Made by a program: the position numbers and the translations under genes
NCBI GenBank assembly: GCA_945897805.1
Contig: CAMDFX010000002.1
Coordinates: 1-64,000, forward strand
Direction: 5' to 3'
Length of the DNA: 64,000 nt
Source of the DNA: Chryseobacterium gleum
GTDB taxonomy: Bacteria; Bacteroidota; Bacteroidia; Flavobacteriales_D; Crocinitomicaceae
Notes under the pieces: model-generated
What the model was told of the DNA's origin: nothing
What the model saw: the letters and a program-made list of their open reading frames with translations, nothing else
Database searches by the model: none
Shown: positions 35,760 through 44,232 of the stretch, piece by piece
How the letters are laid out: every line of letters begins with the position of its first letter
Position numbering within the stretch: the stretch's first letter is position 1

Positions 35760-36608
35760 TCACTTAATGACTTTCAAGACATTGCCGAAAAATAAATCTT
35801 TGCCAGTTTTGGTTTTCATCCACAATTCGTTGACGGATAATTTATTTACGTCAAAATATCTTCCTGCGGTATTTCTTAAATCTTTGGCAGATAATTTCGG
35901 AGAATAAGTATTCACAATCAAAAATCCATTTTTATTCAGCAATTGATTTGCAACGTCTAATAACAGCGGTAATTTTTCTTCTAAAATCCATTTTTCGCCT
36001 TTTGCGCCCAAACCGAATGCGGGTGGATCCATGATGATGCCATCGTAAAAATTTCCGCGTTTGACTTCTCTTTGTGCAAATTTCAAAGCGTCTTCAAGCA
36101 CCCATTTTATGCCAGACAAATTACTCGCCTCTTGATTTTCATTCGCCCAAGTGATTAATTGTTTCACAGAATCGACATGAAAGACAGATGCGCCAGTTGA
36201 TTTTGCTACTAGAGATGCCGCGCCAGTGTATGCGAAAAGATTTAAGAATTTTTGATTTGGCTTCAAATTTCCTAGAATATATTCCCAATTGGAAATTTGC
36301 TCGGGGAAAATACCAACGTGTTTGAACTTCGTTAATTCCAAACAAAATGATAAATCATGGAATTGGATTTTCCATTTATCGCTCGCATCTTTGAGTTTTT
36401 TCCAAGAACCTTTGGCCTTGGATTGTTCAACAAATTCCCAATGCGCCAAATTATACCATTCCTCAAATGGCCATTCTGATTTGAAATATGCTTGTAATTC
36501 AGGTCGAATGGTTATCACATCCCCAAAACGTTCTAACTTTTTTCCGCCACCAGCATCTAGCAATTCATAAGATTCCCAAGCGGAAGAATACTGTCTTTCG
36601 AAGTCCAA
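35760..36608 (-). CDS. Class I SAM-dependent methyltransferase (RlmI-related, lacking the PUA domain)
   Basis: A 282-residue methyltransferase of the type that modifies cytosine in 23S rRNA. The SAM-binding motif is in FLNLFAYTGAASL, and the catalytic region is IIMDPPAFG (DPPxF, motif IV). RlmI itself is about 396 residues with an N-terminal PUA domain that is absent here. The substrate is therefore uncertain. It is 2 bp from the TPR gene and probably in an operon with it and the RidA gene. Confidence 0.82.
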   Translation of the reverse strand: MDFERQYSSAWESYELLDAGGGKKLERFGDVITIRPELQAYFKSEWPFEEWYNLAHWEFVEQSKAKGSWKKLKDASDKWKIQFHDLSFCLELTKFKHVGIFPEQISNWEYILGNLKPNQKFLNLFAYTGAASLVAKSTGASVFHVDSVKQLITWANENQEASNLSGIKWVLEDALKFAQREVKRGNFYDGIIMDPPAFGLGAKGEKWILEEKLPLLLDVANQLLNKNGFLIVNTYSPKLSAKDLRNTAGRYFDVNKLSVNELWMKTKTGKDLFFGNVLKVIK

Positions 36609-36610
36609 AA

Positions 36611-37192
36611 TTATTTCGCTCTAGGCGTTTTTTGACGGCCTTTAGACATTTGAGCCATGCGCATTTGATTTTTAGAAACCACTTGCGTCATTTGTTTTTG
36701 CATGGTGTTGATTTGATCTCTCATCACTCCATTATTGTCTAACTTTTTAGCTTCTGAAAGTAAAGTTGCTGCTTCCGTTTTACGTCCTGTTTGCGCACAA
36801 ATTCCTGCTAAATGCATTTTTGCTACCGCTTTGTCTTGCGCTGTTCTCAAGCCCAAAGCCAAAGCTTTACGCAACATTTGTTCACTTTTTGCAAAACCAT
36901 AAGCCTGTGTGTTCAACATCGCTTGCAAATAAATCACATACGCGTGTTGCTTTTTAGGCATCAAGTCTGGTCTTGAGATGCGGTTCAAATGTTTGGCTGC
37001 TTTTTCGTGATTTCCGACACGCATTTGATTCAATGCTAAAATCATGTTTTCATTTCTGAAAAAGCTCAAAATGATAATCGCAGAAACAAAAATCATCACA
37101 ATTCCCCAACCCCAGTAACCTGAGATGAATGCATAAACATTTAAAAATAAAGTTGCTGCTGCTACAAAACAGCGAATAATAAATCCGATCAT
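36611..37192 (-). CDS. Membrane-anchored TPR-like protein of unknown function
   Basis: A 193-residue protein. One or two membrane segments in residues 4-44 are followed by a soluble helical part with a TPR pattern (ALNQMRVGNHEKAAKHLNRI, AFGFAKSEQMLRKALALGL-like repeats, KMHLAGICAQTGRKTEAATLL). The end is basic and Gln-rich. I do not recognise a family. It lies 3 bp from the RidA gene and 2 bp from the methyltransferase gene, a three-gene operon. Confidence 0.75.
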   Translation of the reverse strand: MIGFIIRCFVAAATLFLNVYAFISGYWGWGIVMIFVSAIIILSFFRNENMILALNQMRVGNHEKAAKHLNRISRPDLMPKKQHAYVIYLQAMLNTQAYGFAKSEQMLRKALALGLRTAQDKAVAKMHLAGICAQTGRKTEAATLLSEAKKLDNNGVMRDQINTMQKQMTQVVSKNQMRMAQMSKGRQKTPRAK

Positions 37193-37195
37193 AAT

Positions 37196-37630
37196 TTAAT
37201 CAATTGTTGCTATACATTTTAATTCAATGGCAATTGGCGTTGGCAAAGAATTGATTTCGCAGGTTGTTCTGCAAGGCAAGTTGTCTTTGAAATATTCAGC
37301 ATACAATCTATTGTAGGTATGGAAATCTCTTTTCATGTTCACCAAAAAAACCGTCACATCGACCAAATTTTCCCAACTTGAACCAGATTCTTCCAAAATC
37401 ACGCGAACATTGTCGAAAACGCTTCTGCATTGTGCTTCGAAATCAAACTCAATGAAATTGCCATTCTTGTCTAATTTCAAGCCTGGAACTTCAGAATCTG
37501 TTGCATCAGAACCAGCAGTTCGCGGACCAACTCCTGATAAAAAAAGTAAATTCCCAACACGGCGCGCGTGCGGATACAAACCAACAGGTTTTGGTGCTTT
37601 CGAAGTAGAAATGCGAGAATTATCTGACAT
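37196..37630 (-). CDS. RidA family protein
   Basis: A 144-residue YjgF/YER057c/UK114-family protein. In the family, enamine/imine intermediates are hydrolysed to protect PLP enzymes. The middle LVDVTVFLVNMKRDFHTYN and the end TTCEINSLPTPIAIELKCIA are typical, including the conserved Arg-Thr-Thr pocket (PCRTT). The N-terminal half (GVGPRTAGSDATDSEVPGL) resembles the 2-aminomuconate deaminase subgroup. A TATATTTG box lies 20 bp upstream. Confidence 0.88.
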   Translation of the reverse strand: MSDNSRISTSKAPKPVGLYPHARRVGNLLFLSGVGPRTAGSDATDSEVPGLKLDKNGNFIEFDFEAQCRSVFDNVRVILEESGSSWENLVDVTVFLVNMKRDFHTYNRLYAEYFKDNLPCRTTCEINSLPTPIAIELKCIATID

Positions 37631-37649
37631 ATACTGAATTTTAACGTTG

Positions 37650-37657
37650 CAAATATA
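37650..37657 (-). promoter_or_regulatory. Promoter -7 box (TATATTTG) of the RidA operon
   Basis: On the minus strand TATATTTG matches TAnnTTTG and lies 20 bp before the ATG of the RidA gene. Confidence 0.5.
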
Positions 37658-37689
37658 CGAAAGCAGTTTTAGTTGTGGGGAAAAGATGC

Positions 37690-38041
37690 TAAGATTTTAA
37701 GATATTAGGATGTTAAGACGGAAGACTCAAGATTGGAGCTGGAAGACAATAGACTCAAGACAAAAGACTTTTTGATTGTCTTAGGCTTGACACTTTGTTT
37801 TTAGGTTTTTGGAAAAAGGTCTTCCCCCTAGGTCCTGGTGCTATCGCTAAGTGTTTGCTTCGCAGCTGCCTCTGGCGGTCAAAAGCTATCGCTTTTTCTC
37901 CTCCGAAGGGGGAAGTATGCCAAATTATCAATAATCTAAAAAACGAAAATTTTGTAGCCAAGTTTTAAACTCTCCATGTTGACGAAAATTTGAGTTTCCC
38001 CCTTTGGAGGGGGATAAAGGGGGAGGAAAAAACGAAAATTT
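37690..38041. repeat. Intergenic palindrome-rich region with CCCCCT hairpins
   Basis: The 417-bp gap after the T9SS gene holds no convincing gene. It contains ATTAGAC/AGACTCAAGAC-type modules (37690-37790) like the dispersed repeat, a large hairpin with arms cttccccct (37821) and agggggaag (37907), and ttccccctttggagggggat (37996-38015) followed by aaagggggag. The last element is flanked by the 10-bp direct repeat acgaaaattt (37982 and 38032). A third copy of that decamer is at 37943. Confidence 0.65.
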
Positions 38042-38047
38042 ATGAAT

Positions 38048-39238
38048 TTAGCGACTCACCACCAACTTCTCCACCACACTACTTTTACTACTCAAATCCG
38101 AAACAGTCACAAAATAAATCCCATTCTCCACATCCAACGCAAACGAATTCACCTCTTTCGAAAACTCCTTCTCCTCAAAAACCAACTTCCCATGCACATC
38201 GCGCACCTCAAGTTGGAGCGGTTTATCGCTCGCAATACCTGAAATAGAAAAACTCCCTTTACTCGGATTTGGAAAAACGCGCAAATTCTGCAATTCATTC
38301 TCTTCCAAACCCGCTCCACCAATGACGGTAACGTGCACCACATGTTCGGTTTCTACGCCATTAAATGTTTCTTTGGCGATGTAATCTCTACTTGTGGGCG
38401 GTGTGACATAAATGCCCGGCGCATTGGAAATGAAATCTAAATTATCGGTATACCAATCAATGTCTAACCCAGTAAGCGCAGGACCGATGAGCACGCTATC
38501 GCCATAATAAATCGTGGTGTCGTGGTATTGCCAGAATGGTTGGGTGATTTCTTCGACTGAGACATCGTCTATGAAATAATAAGATAATGGCATAGCTAAT
38601 GTGTCAGGATTATCTTGTGTTTGAGTACTAGCATCATCTTTGAAATTACCCATAGTAATAAAAGATTCACTACCTGATGCTAAATATATTCCTGAGATTT
38701 TTGTCCAGTTCAATGTATCGCTGATTATTGGATTTCCAAAGTTATAGATTTGCATTTCAGCTTCAAGTAAATACTGAGAATACAGAGGACCTGGAATAGT
38801 TAGCGCTTCTGTCGAAAAATGAACACCAAAATTATTTACAAAAACTTGTGAAATGTTACATGCATTGACAAAAAGTGATACATTGTAATATTTACCCACT
38901 TGTAAAGGAGAAACTAAAGGAGCTTGCAGGTATTCCCTTACATTTGGTACATCTGGTGACAACATCCAAAGCGCAGCGTATCCTACACCCGACAATGCTA
39001 ATTGATAATCATGCCCTCTCCACGGAACAGATGATAAATCCGAGCAAGCATTAAAGTAGTCAACACTTCCGTTTGTAATACTGCTCCAGGGAGAAGCAAG
39101 TTCTATTCCTTCATTAGGATGGTTTGAATCCGGGCAACCCGTATAAAATTCAAAATCCGAATTTGAAATCAAATTTTGAGCAGAAACCTCAGTAACCCAA
39201 AGGAAAAACAATGATATATAGAATAAAATTTTTGCCAA
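38048..39238 (-). CDS. Secreted protein with T9SS type A sorting domain
   Basis: A 396-residue protein with a signal peptide (1-20, ending VSAQ). The N-terminal region (about 22-225) starts NLISNSDFEFYTGCPDS, a pattern of Bacteroidota surface proteins with a carbohydrate-binding-like beta fold ending FIDDVSVEE. A short Ig-like unit follows. The last 80 residues are the type A sorting domain: LRVFPNPSKGSFSI, VRDVHGKLVFEE, VENGIYFVTVSD. Ligand and function are unknown. The CCCCCT repeat region lies directly downstream. Confidence 0.88.
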   Translation of the reverse strand: MAKILFYISLFFLWVTEVSAQNLISNSDFEFYTGCPDSNHPNEGIELASPWSSITNGSVDYFNACSDLSSVPWRGHDYQLALSGVGYAALWMLSPDVPNVREYLQAPLVSPLQVGKYYNVSLFVNACNISQVFVNNFGVHFSTEALTIPGPLYSQYLLEAEMQIYNFGNPIISDTLNWTKISGIYLASGSESFITMGNFKDDASTQTQDNPDTLAMPLSYYFIDDVSVEEITQPFWQYHDTTIYYGDSVLIGPALTGLDIDWYTDNLDFISNAPGIYVTPPTSRDYIAKETFNGVETEHVVHVTVIGGAGLEENELQNLRVFPNPSKGSFSISGIASDKPLQLEVRDVHGKLVFEEKEFSKEVNSFALDVENGIYFVTVSDLSSKSSVVEKLVVSR

Positions 39239-39384
39239 TTGATTGATTTTTCAGTTGATTGCTGGTTTCGAAAAGCCCAAAACGCTTCCGTAAATATATT
39301 GAATTCAGTTATATATCCAACAAATCGCAAAAAATAATCCTTTCCGATTTTCAAAAAAACTTACTTAAACCACTAACGTTAATC

Positions 39385-42051
39385 TCAATCCACTTCAAAC
39401 TCAATTTCCTCTTCTTTGGTAGATTCTTTGAGTTTGTTGATTTTTTCGCGCATTTTTTTCTTGAGTTCCGACTCTTTGGGTTCTTCGGGAGTTGGAGTTT
39501 CTTTGGTGTTGTTGAAATCAATGCGCAATTCTTCTGTTGGTTTTTTGATGGGTTGATACACGCCAATCGTGGTGTCATTTTTCCTGAATCCAAACTCGGT
39601 TTTCAAAATGGAAAGTGCTTCCAACTTCGCAGCTTCGCGGTTTTCTTTGGCTTGCTCTTTTTTGGCTTTTTGGTCCCACTCGATGATTGGTTTATCCGTG
39701 GTGCCGTGCATGCGCATGAAAATCATCAATCCTGTGCCGTCGTCTTCTACGATTCCAAATTCAGTATCTCTTTCAGCAGTCATCAAATCTCTGAAACGAA
39801 ATGCAAAATGGTAATCAATCTGATTGTCAAATGTATGCCAACCAAAAGTTTCAATGTCCAAGGCATTGGACTTGATTTCCATCAAAGGAATTTCGAGCTT
39901 TCCATTTTGTATCACGATAGTATTTTCCAAGGTTTGAAATCTCAAATCGAGCAATTTTTTCTCAAAGTCGTTGATATTTCTTTTCTTCAGTAAAAATCGC
40001 ACTGGAGAAGTTTTTAGACTTTCAGTAATGGATTTAAAAGTAGAAACCGACTTCAACGCGCCGTCGGTAATTGAAATGTGCGCCTTGGCAACAATCGCAT
40101 TTTTGATAATTCCCGAACGCAAATCAAACGGGGCTTTGAATTGCAAATTGATGTGTGCCTTGCCTGCAATGTTGTTTTCAGTGATGACTTCTTGGTCAAA
40201 ATTATTCCATTCTTGAAAAAGTGGTTTGAAATAAATATTGTTCGATTCAAGCACCGATTGCAGCACCAAATATTCAGGCGAAGTTTCTTCAATGATCAAA
40301 TCGCCATTCACGGTTGCATTTGCATTTTGCAAGGTCAATTCTTTGAAAGTCAACAATCTTTCATCGACAGTTAAGTTGCTTTTCAATTGGTTGAATAAGT
40401 GCTTTTCGTATTTCAATTGTCCGATATTCAACAACACTGTACCATCGATATTATTTGGCAAAACGTAAGCCTTTTCAGCTTCAATCCTCACCCCTTTTTC
40501 AACATGTTTGGAGCTTAAATCTTCGACATCAATGAAATTGCTTTGTAAATCTACATTGGCAATCAATTTTCCTTTTTTATCGATAAAGGGTGCTATTTCT
40601 TGGAAAATTCCATTCAGTTTAAAATCAGATTTTCCAATTTTGACGCGTATATCTTGCACTGCTGCTTCGTCGCCTTCAATGCCAACAAAACCATTGAGGG
40701 ATTTGAAAGTTCTAGTATCGTTGATTACGCTGGCATTGATGTTTTGCAGATTTAACGACGCTGAACATTTAACGAAATCCAATTCATTTTGACCAGTTTC
40801 ATCCTGAACAGTTTGAATATCAAATTGGCTATTGATGTCTAAATTTCCAGTGATTTGGTCGATTTGCGGAAGATGAAAAAGTCCGTGAATACTGGCTAAA
40901 TCAACATTTCCTTTGGCTTTTCCTTCGTAATGTGGCAATGTAAAATTGGTCAGTAAAAATTCTCCTTGAAAAGGTCCAGAACTGGTATTGAATTTCAAGT
41001 TCCACAACTTCAAAAATTCGGCATTTTTTCCCGCTTCGTTGGAATATTTTCCTTTCAAATTGATTCCAGTAAATTTCAATTTTTGCTCAGGTTCGCGCAA
41101 GGAACCATTTTGCACGTCAAAATTGCAAATCATTTTGGGAACCACTTTCTTGTCGTTTTTTCCCGCAATTTTCAAGTCGAAATTGAAAAATCCTTGTCCT
41201 TCGAAAGTGTTAATTTGATCTAGTTGGTTCGACAATTTGGAAGCCACTTCCTCTAATCTCAATTTTTTGGCAGAAATATCAAATTTGATTTGTTGAGGAT
41301 TGACGAAACCAGAAACTTGAAACGGCAATTTGGAAATCAACAAGATGGTTTTTGGAAGTTCAAAGGTATTTTTTTCTTGATCGACTTTAATCTGTAAATC
41401 AAATTCAGCTGGTTTATTGGTCAGTAAAGCGATGCTTTCACTTTTCAACGAATTGATATACAGATCGCTTTTGGCATTGAGTGTAAATTTCTTTTCCGTA
41501 AATTCTCCAGAAAGATTTAGCTGATTGATCTTGGTTTTATAAAATTGTCCCGTGGCCTGATTTGAATAGGCGAATTTTATCTGATCGAATTGGACTTCCT
41601 TTAATTTTAGTTTGAATTTAGATTTGGCTGAAGATTTACTCTTTTTAACAAGATCATAATTCACTTTTCCTTTAGAATCCACTTTCAATTGAATCGTTCC
41701 GGGATGAATTTCTGCGCGTTTGACATCATATTTTTCGTTCCACAAATCGATTGGATTGAATTTCAAACGTATTAAATCTGAATACAACAACGTGTCGCGC
41801 TTGGTTGCATTTGGCAGCGCATCTTGGATGAAAACATCTTTAAAATCGAGCGAAACATTGGGAAACGTTGCCCAAAATGTCAAATCGATTTTAGAAACAG
41901 TAACTTTTGCATTGAGATTTTTATTGACTTCTTTGACTACATAATTGATGATGTCATCTTTGAAAATATAAAGCAGCAAGGAAATTGTGAGGCATAAGCC
42001 AAAGATGATTCCGAAAAACCATTTGGTAAATTTCCACAAAAAACTTTTCAT
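39385..42051 (-). CDS. AsmA-like envelope protein
   Basis: An 888-residue protein anchored by one N-terminal membrane segment (about 8-30, WFFGIIFGLCLTISLLLYIF) followed by the AsmA signature (NLNAKVTVSKIDLTFWATFPNVSLDFKDVFI). The long periplasmic part is all beta, as in AsmA/TamB-type lipid-transfer bridge proteins. The C terminus is charged and helical (KKKMREKINKLKE). The ATG at 42057 overlaps a box TACCTTTA, so I prefer the ATG at 42051, two codons later. A role in outer-membrane biogenesis is inferred from family knowledge. Confidence 0.85.
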   Translation of the reverse strand: MKSFLWKFTKWFFGIIFGLCLTISLLLYIFKDDIINYVVKEVNKNLNAKVTVSKIDLTFWATFPNVSLDFKDVFIQDALPNATKRDTLLYSDLIRLKFNPIDLWNEKYDVKRAEIHPGTIQLKVDSKGKVNYDLVKKSKSSAKSKFKLKLKEVQFDQIKFAYSNQATGQFYKTKINQLNLSGEFTEKKFTLNAKSDLYINSLKSESIALLTNKPAEFDLQIKVDQEKNTFELPKTILLISKLPFQVSGFVNPQQIKFDISAKKLRLEEVASKLSNQLDQINTFEGQGFFNFDLKIAGKNDKKVVPKMICNFDVQNGSLREPEQKLKFTGINLKGKYSNEAGKNAEFLKLWNLKFNTSSGPFQGEFLLTNFTLPHYEGKAKGNVDLASIHGLFHLPQIDQITGNLDINSQFDIQTVQDETGQNELDFVKCSASLNLQNINASVINDTRTFKSLNGFVGIEGDEAAVQDIRVKIGKSDFKLNGIFQEIAPFIDKKGKLIANVDLQSNFIDVEDLSSKHVEKGVRIEAEKAYVLPNNIDGTVLLNIGQLKYEKHLFNQLKSNLTVDERLLTFKELTLQNANATVNGDLIIEETSPEYLVLQSVLESNNIYFKPLFQEWNNFDQEVITENNIAGKAHINLQFKAPFDLRSGIIKNAIVAKAHISITDGALKSVSTFKSITESLKTSPVRFLLKKRNINDFEKKLLDLRFQTLENTIVIQNGKLEIPLMEIKSNALDIETFGWHTFDNQIDYHFAFRFRDLMTAERDTEFGIVEDDGTGLMIFMRMHGTTDKPIIEWDQKAKKEQAKENREAAKLEALSILKTEFGFRKNDTTIGVYQPIKKPTEELRIDFNNTKETPTPEEPKESELKKKMREKINKLKESTKEEEIEFEVD

Positions 42052-42265
42052 CGACATAAAGGTACAACGCAGAAAGGACGAAAAATTACGGTGAACCTTT
42101 ACTTATCAACGCTGATTTATTAAGAATCTAATTTTAAAATGAATTAAATTCTTAATTAAATCATTAGATTGAACTTAGAACTGGTTTTAAAAATCAGCTG
42201 AATTAAATCGTCTGTTTTTCCTTTAAATTTCAGACCTTTGAAAATGAATTCAAATTCGAGAACAA

Positions 42266-42601
42266 ATGGGTAGTTATTTGCGCAAGCCAGTGGTTGTATT
42301 TTTTATAGCGATGATCGGACTTTCTGCCGTCTTTTTTCTAGTTCCCATTAATCTTTTTGATGCGGAATATACTTTCAACGTCAATGGAATTTCTACAGTA
42401 GCAGAAGCTAAAATGAGTTTGTCTTATTTTATCGGCATTGGCGCAAGTCCTGAAGATTTGAAAGATGTTGTTGCTTTTAGATTATTGCCTATGGGTTATT
42501 TTTTAGTGTTTTTGATGCTTTTTGCATTGCCGATTTTAATCGCTTATAGGGTTTATGTCGGTAATCAGTTGGAAGTTCAAAAAGAGGAGGAAAAGAAATA
42601 A
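42266..42601 (+). CDS. Small membrane protein of unknown function
   Basis: A 111-residue protein with two hydrophobic segments (about 8-30 and 74-95), a polar loop between them (AEYTFNVNGISTVAEAKMSLSYFIGIGASPEDLKDV) and a charged tail (VQKEEEKK). GACCTTTG at 42233-42240, one base off consensus, could be its promoter box. I do not recognise it. It is transcribed away from the AsmA-like gene. Confidence 0.65.
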   Translation: MGSYLRKPVVVFFIAMIGLSAVFFLVPINLFDAEYTFNVNGISTVAEAKMSLSYFIGIGASPEDLKDVVAFRLLPMGYFLVFLMLFALPILIAYRVYVGNQLEVQKEEEKK

Positions 42602-42720
42602 ACCCTTTGTTCCTTTCACCTCTTGGCTGCTTCGCAGTACTTAGTCAAAACGATTTCTATCCCGATAGTTATCGCGAAAGGGTACTATCAAAGTTACAAA
42701 GCTAGTTTTTCTAAGAAAGG

Positions 42721-42760
42721 TTTTTTGGCATGATTTTTTTCAAAAATGCATGCCAAAAAA
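42721..42760. repeat. 12-bp perfect inverted repeat
   Basis: TTTTTTGGCATG and CATGCCAAAAAA form a 12-bp stem around a 16-nt loop. The T run is on the 5' arm on both strands, so this is not an ordinary intrinsic terminator. It lies after the small membrane-protein gene. Confidence 0.75.
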
Positions 42761-42783
42761 GGAATTCATGTAGTTTTTTCTTC

Positions 42784-42852
42784 GACGGATTGCATCCGTC
42801 GTTATTAATATGACGCTCCTATGGAGCTATTAATATAACGCTCCCATGGAGC
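42784..42852. repeat. Array of three small hairpins downstream of nuoN
   Basis: gacggattgcatccgtc (42784-42800), gctcctatggagc (42815-42827) and gctcccatggagc (42840-42852) are perfect or near-perfect palindromes. They are joined by ttattaatatgac and tattaatataac. The last two form a 25-bp tandem. The array ends 11 bp before the nuoN stop codon, so it will be in the 3' untranslated part of the complex I mRNA. Confidence 0.8.
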
Positions 42853-42863
42853 TATTTTTATTT

Positions 42864-44231
42864 TTAGAAAATCAACATATTTCCTCCGAACAATAATGCT
42901 AACGCACAAATTGCTAAGACAATCATTTGCAATACAGGAACTTTGTGTTTGGGTGTTTTTGGTTTGTCCTCGTCTTCTTTTTGAAGCACTAAAATGACCA
43001 TTCTCAAATAGTAGAAAATACCTATTCCAGAATTGATAATCGCAATTGCAACTAGCCAAGGATATTGTGTGATTGCTTCTGAGAAAACCAAGAATTTTCC
43101 AAAGAACCCCATTAATGGCGGTACACCAGCCAACGACAATAATCCTAAAATCGCCACAAATCCTGTGAATGGATTTCTTCTCACCAAACCTCTGAAAGCT
43201 TCGATTCTGTCTTCTTCATCGTGAATGATGATGGCAACGGTAATCAAACCAATTGTTGAGAAACCGTAAGAGAAAATGTAAGCCCAAAGATTGAATGCGC
43301 TGTCAGGACTTTGCACGATGATTGTCAACAAAGCGTAACCCACATGCGTGATACTTGAGTAAGCCAATAATCTTTTGAAGCGAATTTGTTTCAGTGCTGA
43401 AAGGTTTCCTACAAACATCGTAAGTATTGCCAGGACAGACAACGCTGGCGCCCAAAAATCGTGTAAACCACCGAAAGTAATGGAGAAGATTTTCATGAAA
43501 GCACCGAAAGCCCCTAATTTTACAACCGCAGCCATGAAACCTGTTACAATGTGCGGACTTCCGTCGTACACATCAGGACTCCAAAAATGGAAAGGGGCGG
43601 CACCAACTTTGAATAGGAAAGCACTTAAAATCATCAATAAACCAACGTAAATCATAGAAGAATGAGTTCCTTCAGTATTATTAATAAATGCCGCAATTTC
43701 GTCTAATTTGAAAGAAGCGGTTCCTCCATAAACCCAAGCAATTCCGAATAACAAAACGCCAGTTGCAAAAGCACCAGTCATGAAATATTTCAAAGAAGCT
43801 TCCGAGGAGCGTATATCGTCTTTGTTGCTTCCTGCCATCACATATATTGGAATCGAAAGAATTTCTAATCCTAAGAAAAACATAAACATGTCCGTGAATG
43901 CAAGCATGCTCAAAGCACCCGTCAAAGAAAACAGCAATAAGGCGATATAATCACCCGTGTGTTGCGGTTTGTCTTTGAAAGAACTATAACCAGTTAAAAC
44001 AATCAACAAAGTAAATAAAATCGCGATTAAACCAAATGCAACGGCAAAACCATCAAACTTTAGTCCTTCATAATGGATGAAATCATACTGATAATAATAC
44101 TGCGTGAAAAGTGAGATTCCACCAGCAATCAAACCAGCTGAAGCAGTTAACAGAACTAACCAAGGTTTTTTTGCAAAAGCCAAGAAAAGAGAAAGTAAAC
44201 CGCTGATGAATATTACAATTAGAGCTATCAT
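42864..44231 (-). CDS. nuoN: NADH-quinone oxidoreductase subunit N
   Basis: A proton-pumping antiporter-like membrane subunit of complex I, 455 residues from the ATG at 44231. A longer start at 44303 would overlap nuoM by 71 bp and is not supported. About 14 membrane segments are visible. Family markers are the LGLEILSIPIYVMAG helix, FKVGAAPFHFWSPDVYDGSP, and KRLLAYSSITHVGYALL. It is the last gene of the nuo operon, followed by a hairpin array. Confidence 0.95.
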   Translation of the reverse strand: MIALIVIFISGLLSLFLAFAKKPWLVLLTASAGLIAGGISLFTQYYYQYDFIHYEGLKFDGFAVAFGLIAILFTLLIVLTGYSSFKDKPQHTGDYIALLLFSLTGALSMLAFTDMFMFFLGLEILSIPIYVMAGSNKDDIRSSEASLKYFMTGAFATGVLLFGIAWVYGGTASFKLDEIAAFINNTEGTHSSMIYVGLLMILSAFLFKVGAAPFHFWSPDVYDGSPHIVTGFMAAVVKLGAFGAFMKIFSITFGGLHDFWAPALSVLAILTMFVGNLSALKQIRFKRLLAYSSITHVGYALLTIIVQSPDSAFNLWAYIFSYGFSTIGLITVAIIIHDEEDRIEAFRGLVRRNPFTGFVAILGLLSLAGVPPLMGFFGKFLVFSEAITQYPWLVAIAIINSGIGIFYYLRMVILVLQKEDEDKPKTPKHKVPVLQMIVLAICALALLFGGNMLIF

Positions 44232-44232
44232 A

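Noticed and set aside
39259-39993. Plus-strand open frame of 244 codons
   Set aside because: It lies antisense to the AsmA-like gene and has the low-complexity Phe-rich composition of a complement of a Lys/Glu-rich coding frame. The minus-strand protein has clear family signatures.
42721-42760. Intrinsic terminator
   Set aside because: The stem has its T run on the 5' arm and A run on the 3' arm on both strands, the reverse of a terminator. It is kept as an inverted repeat.
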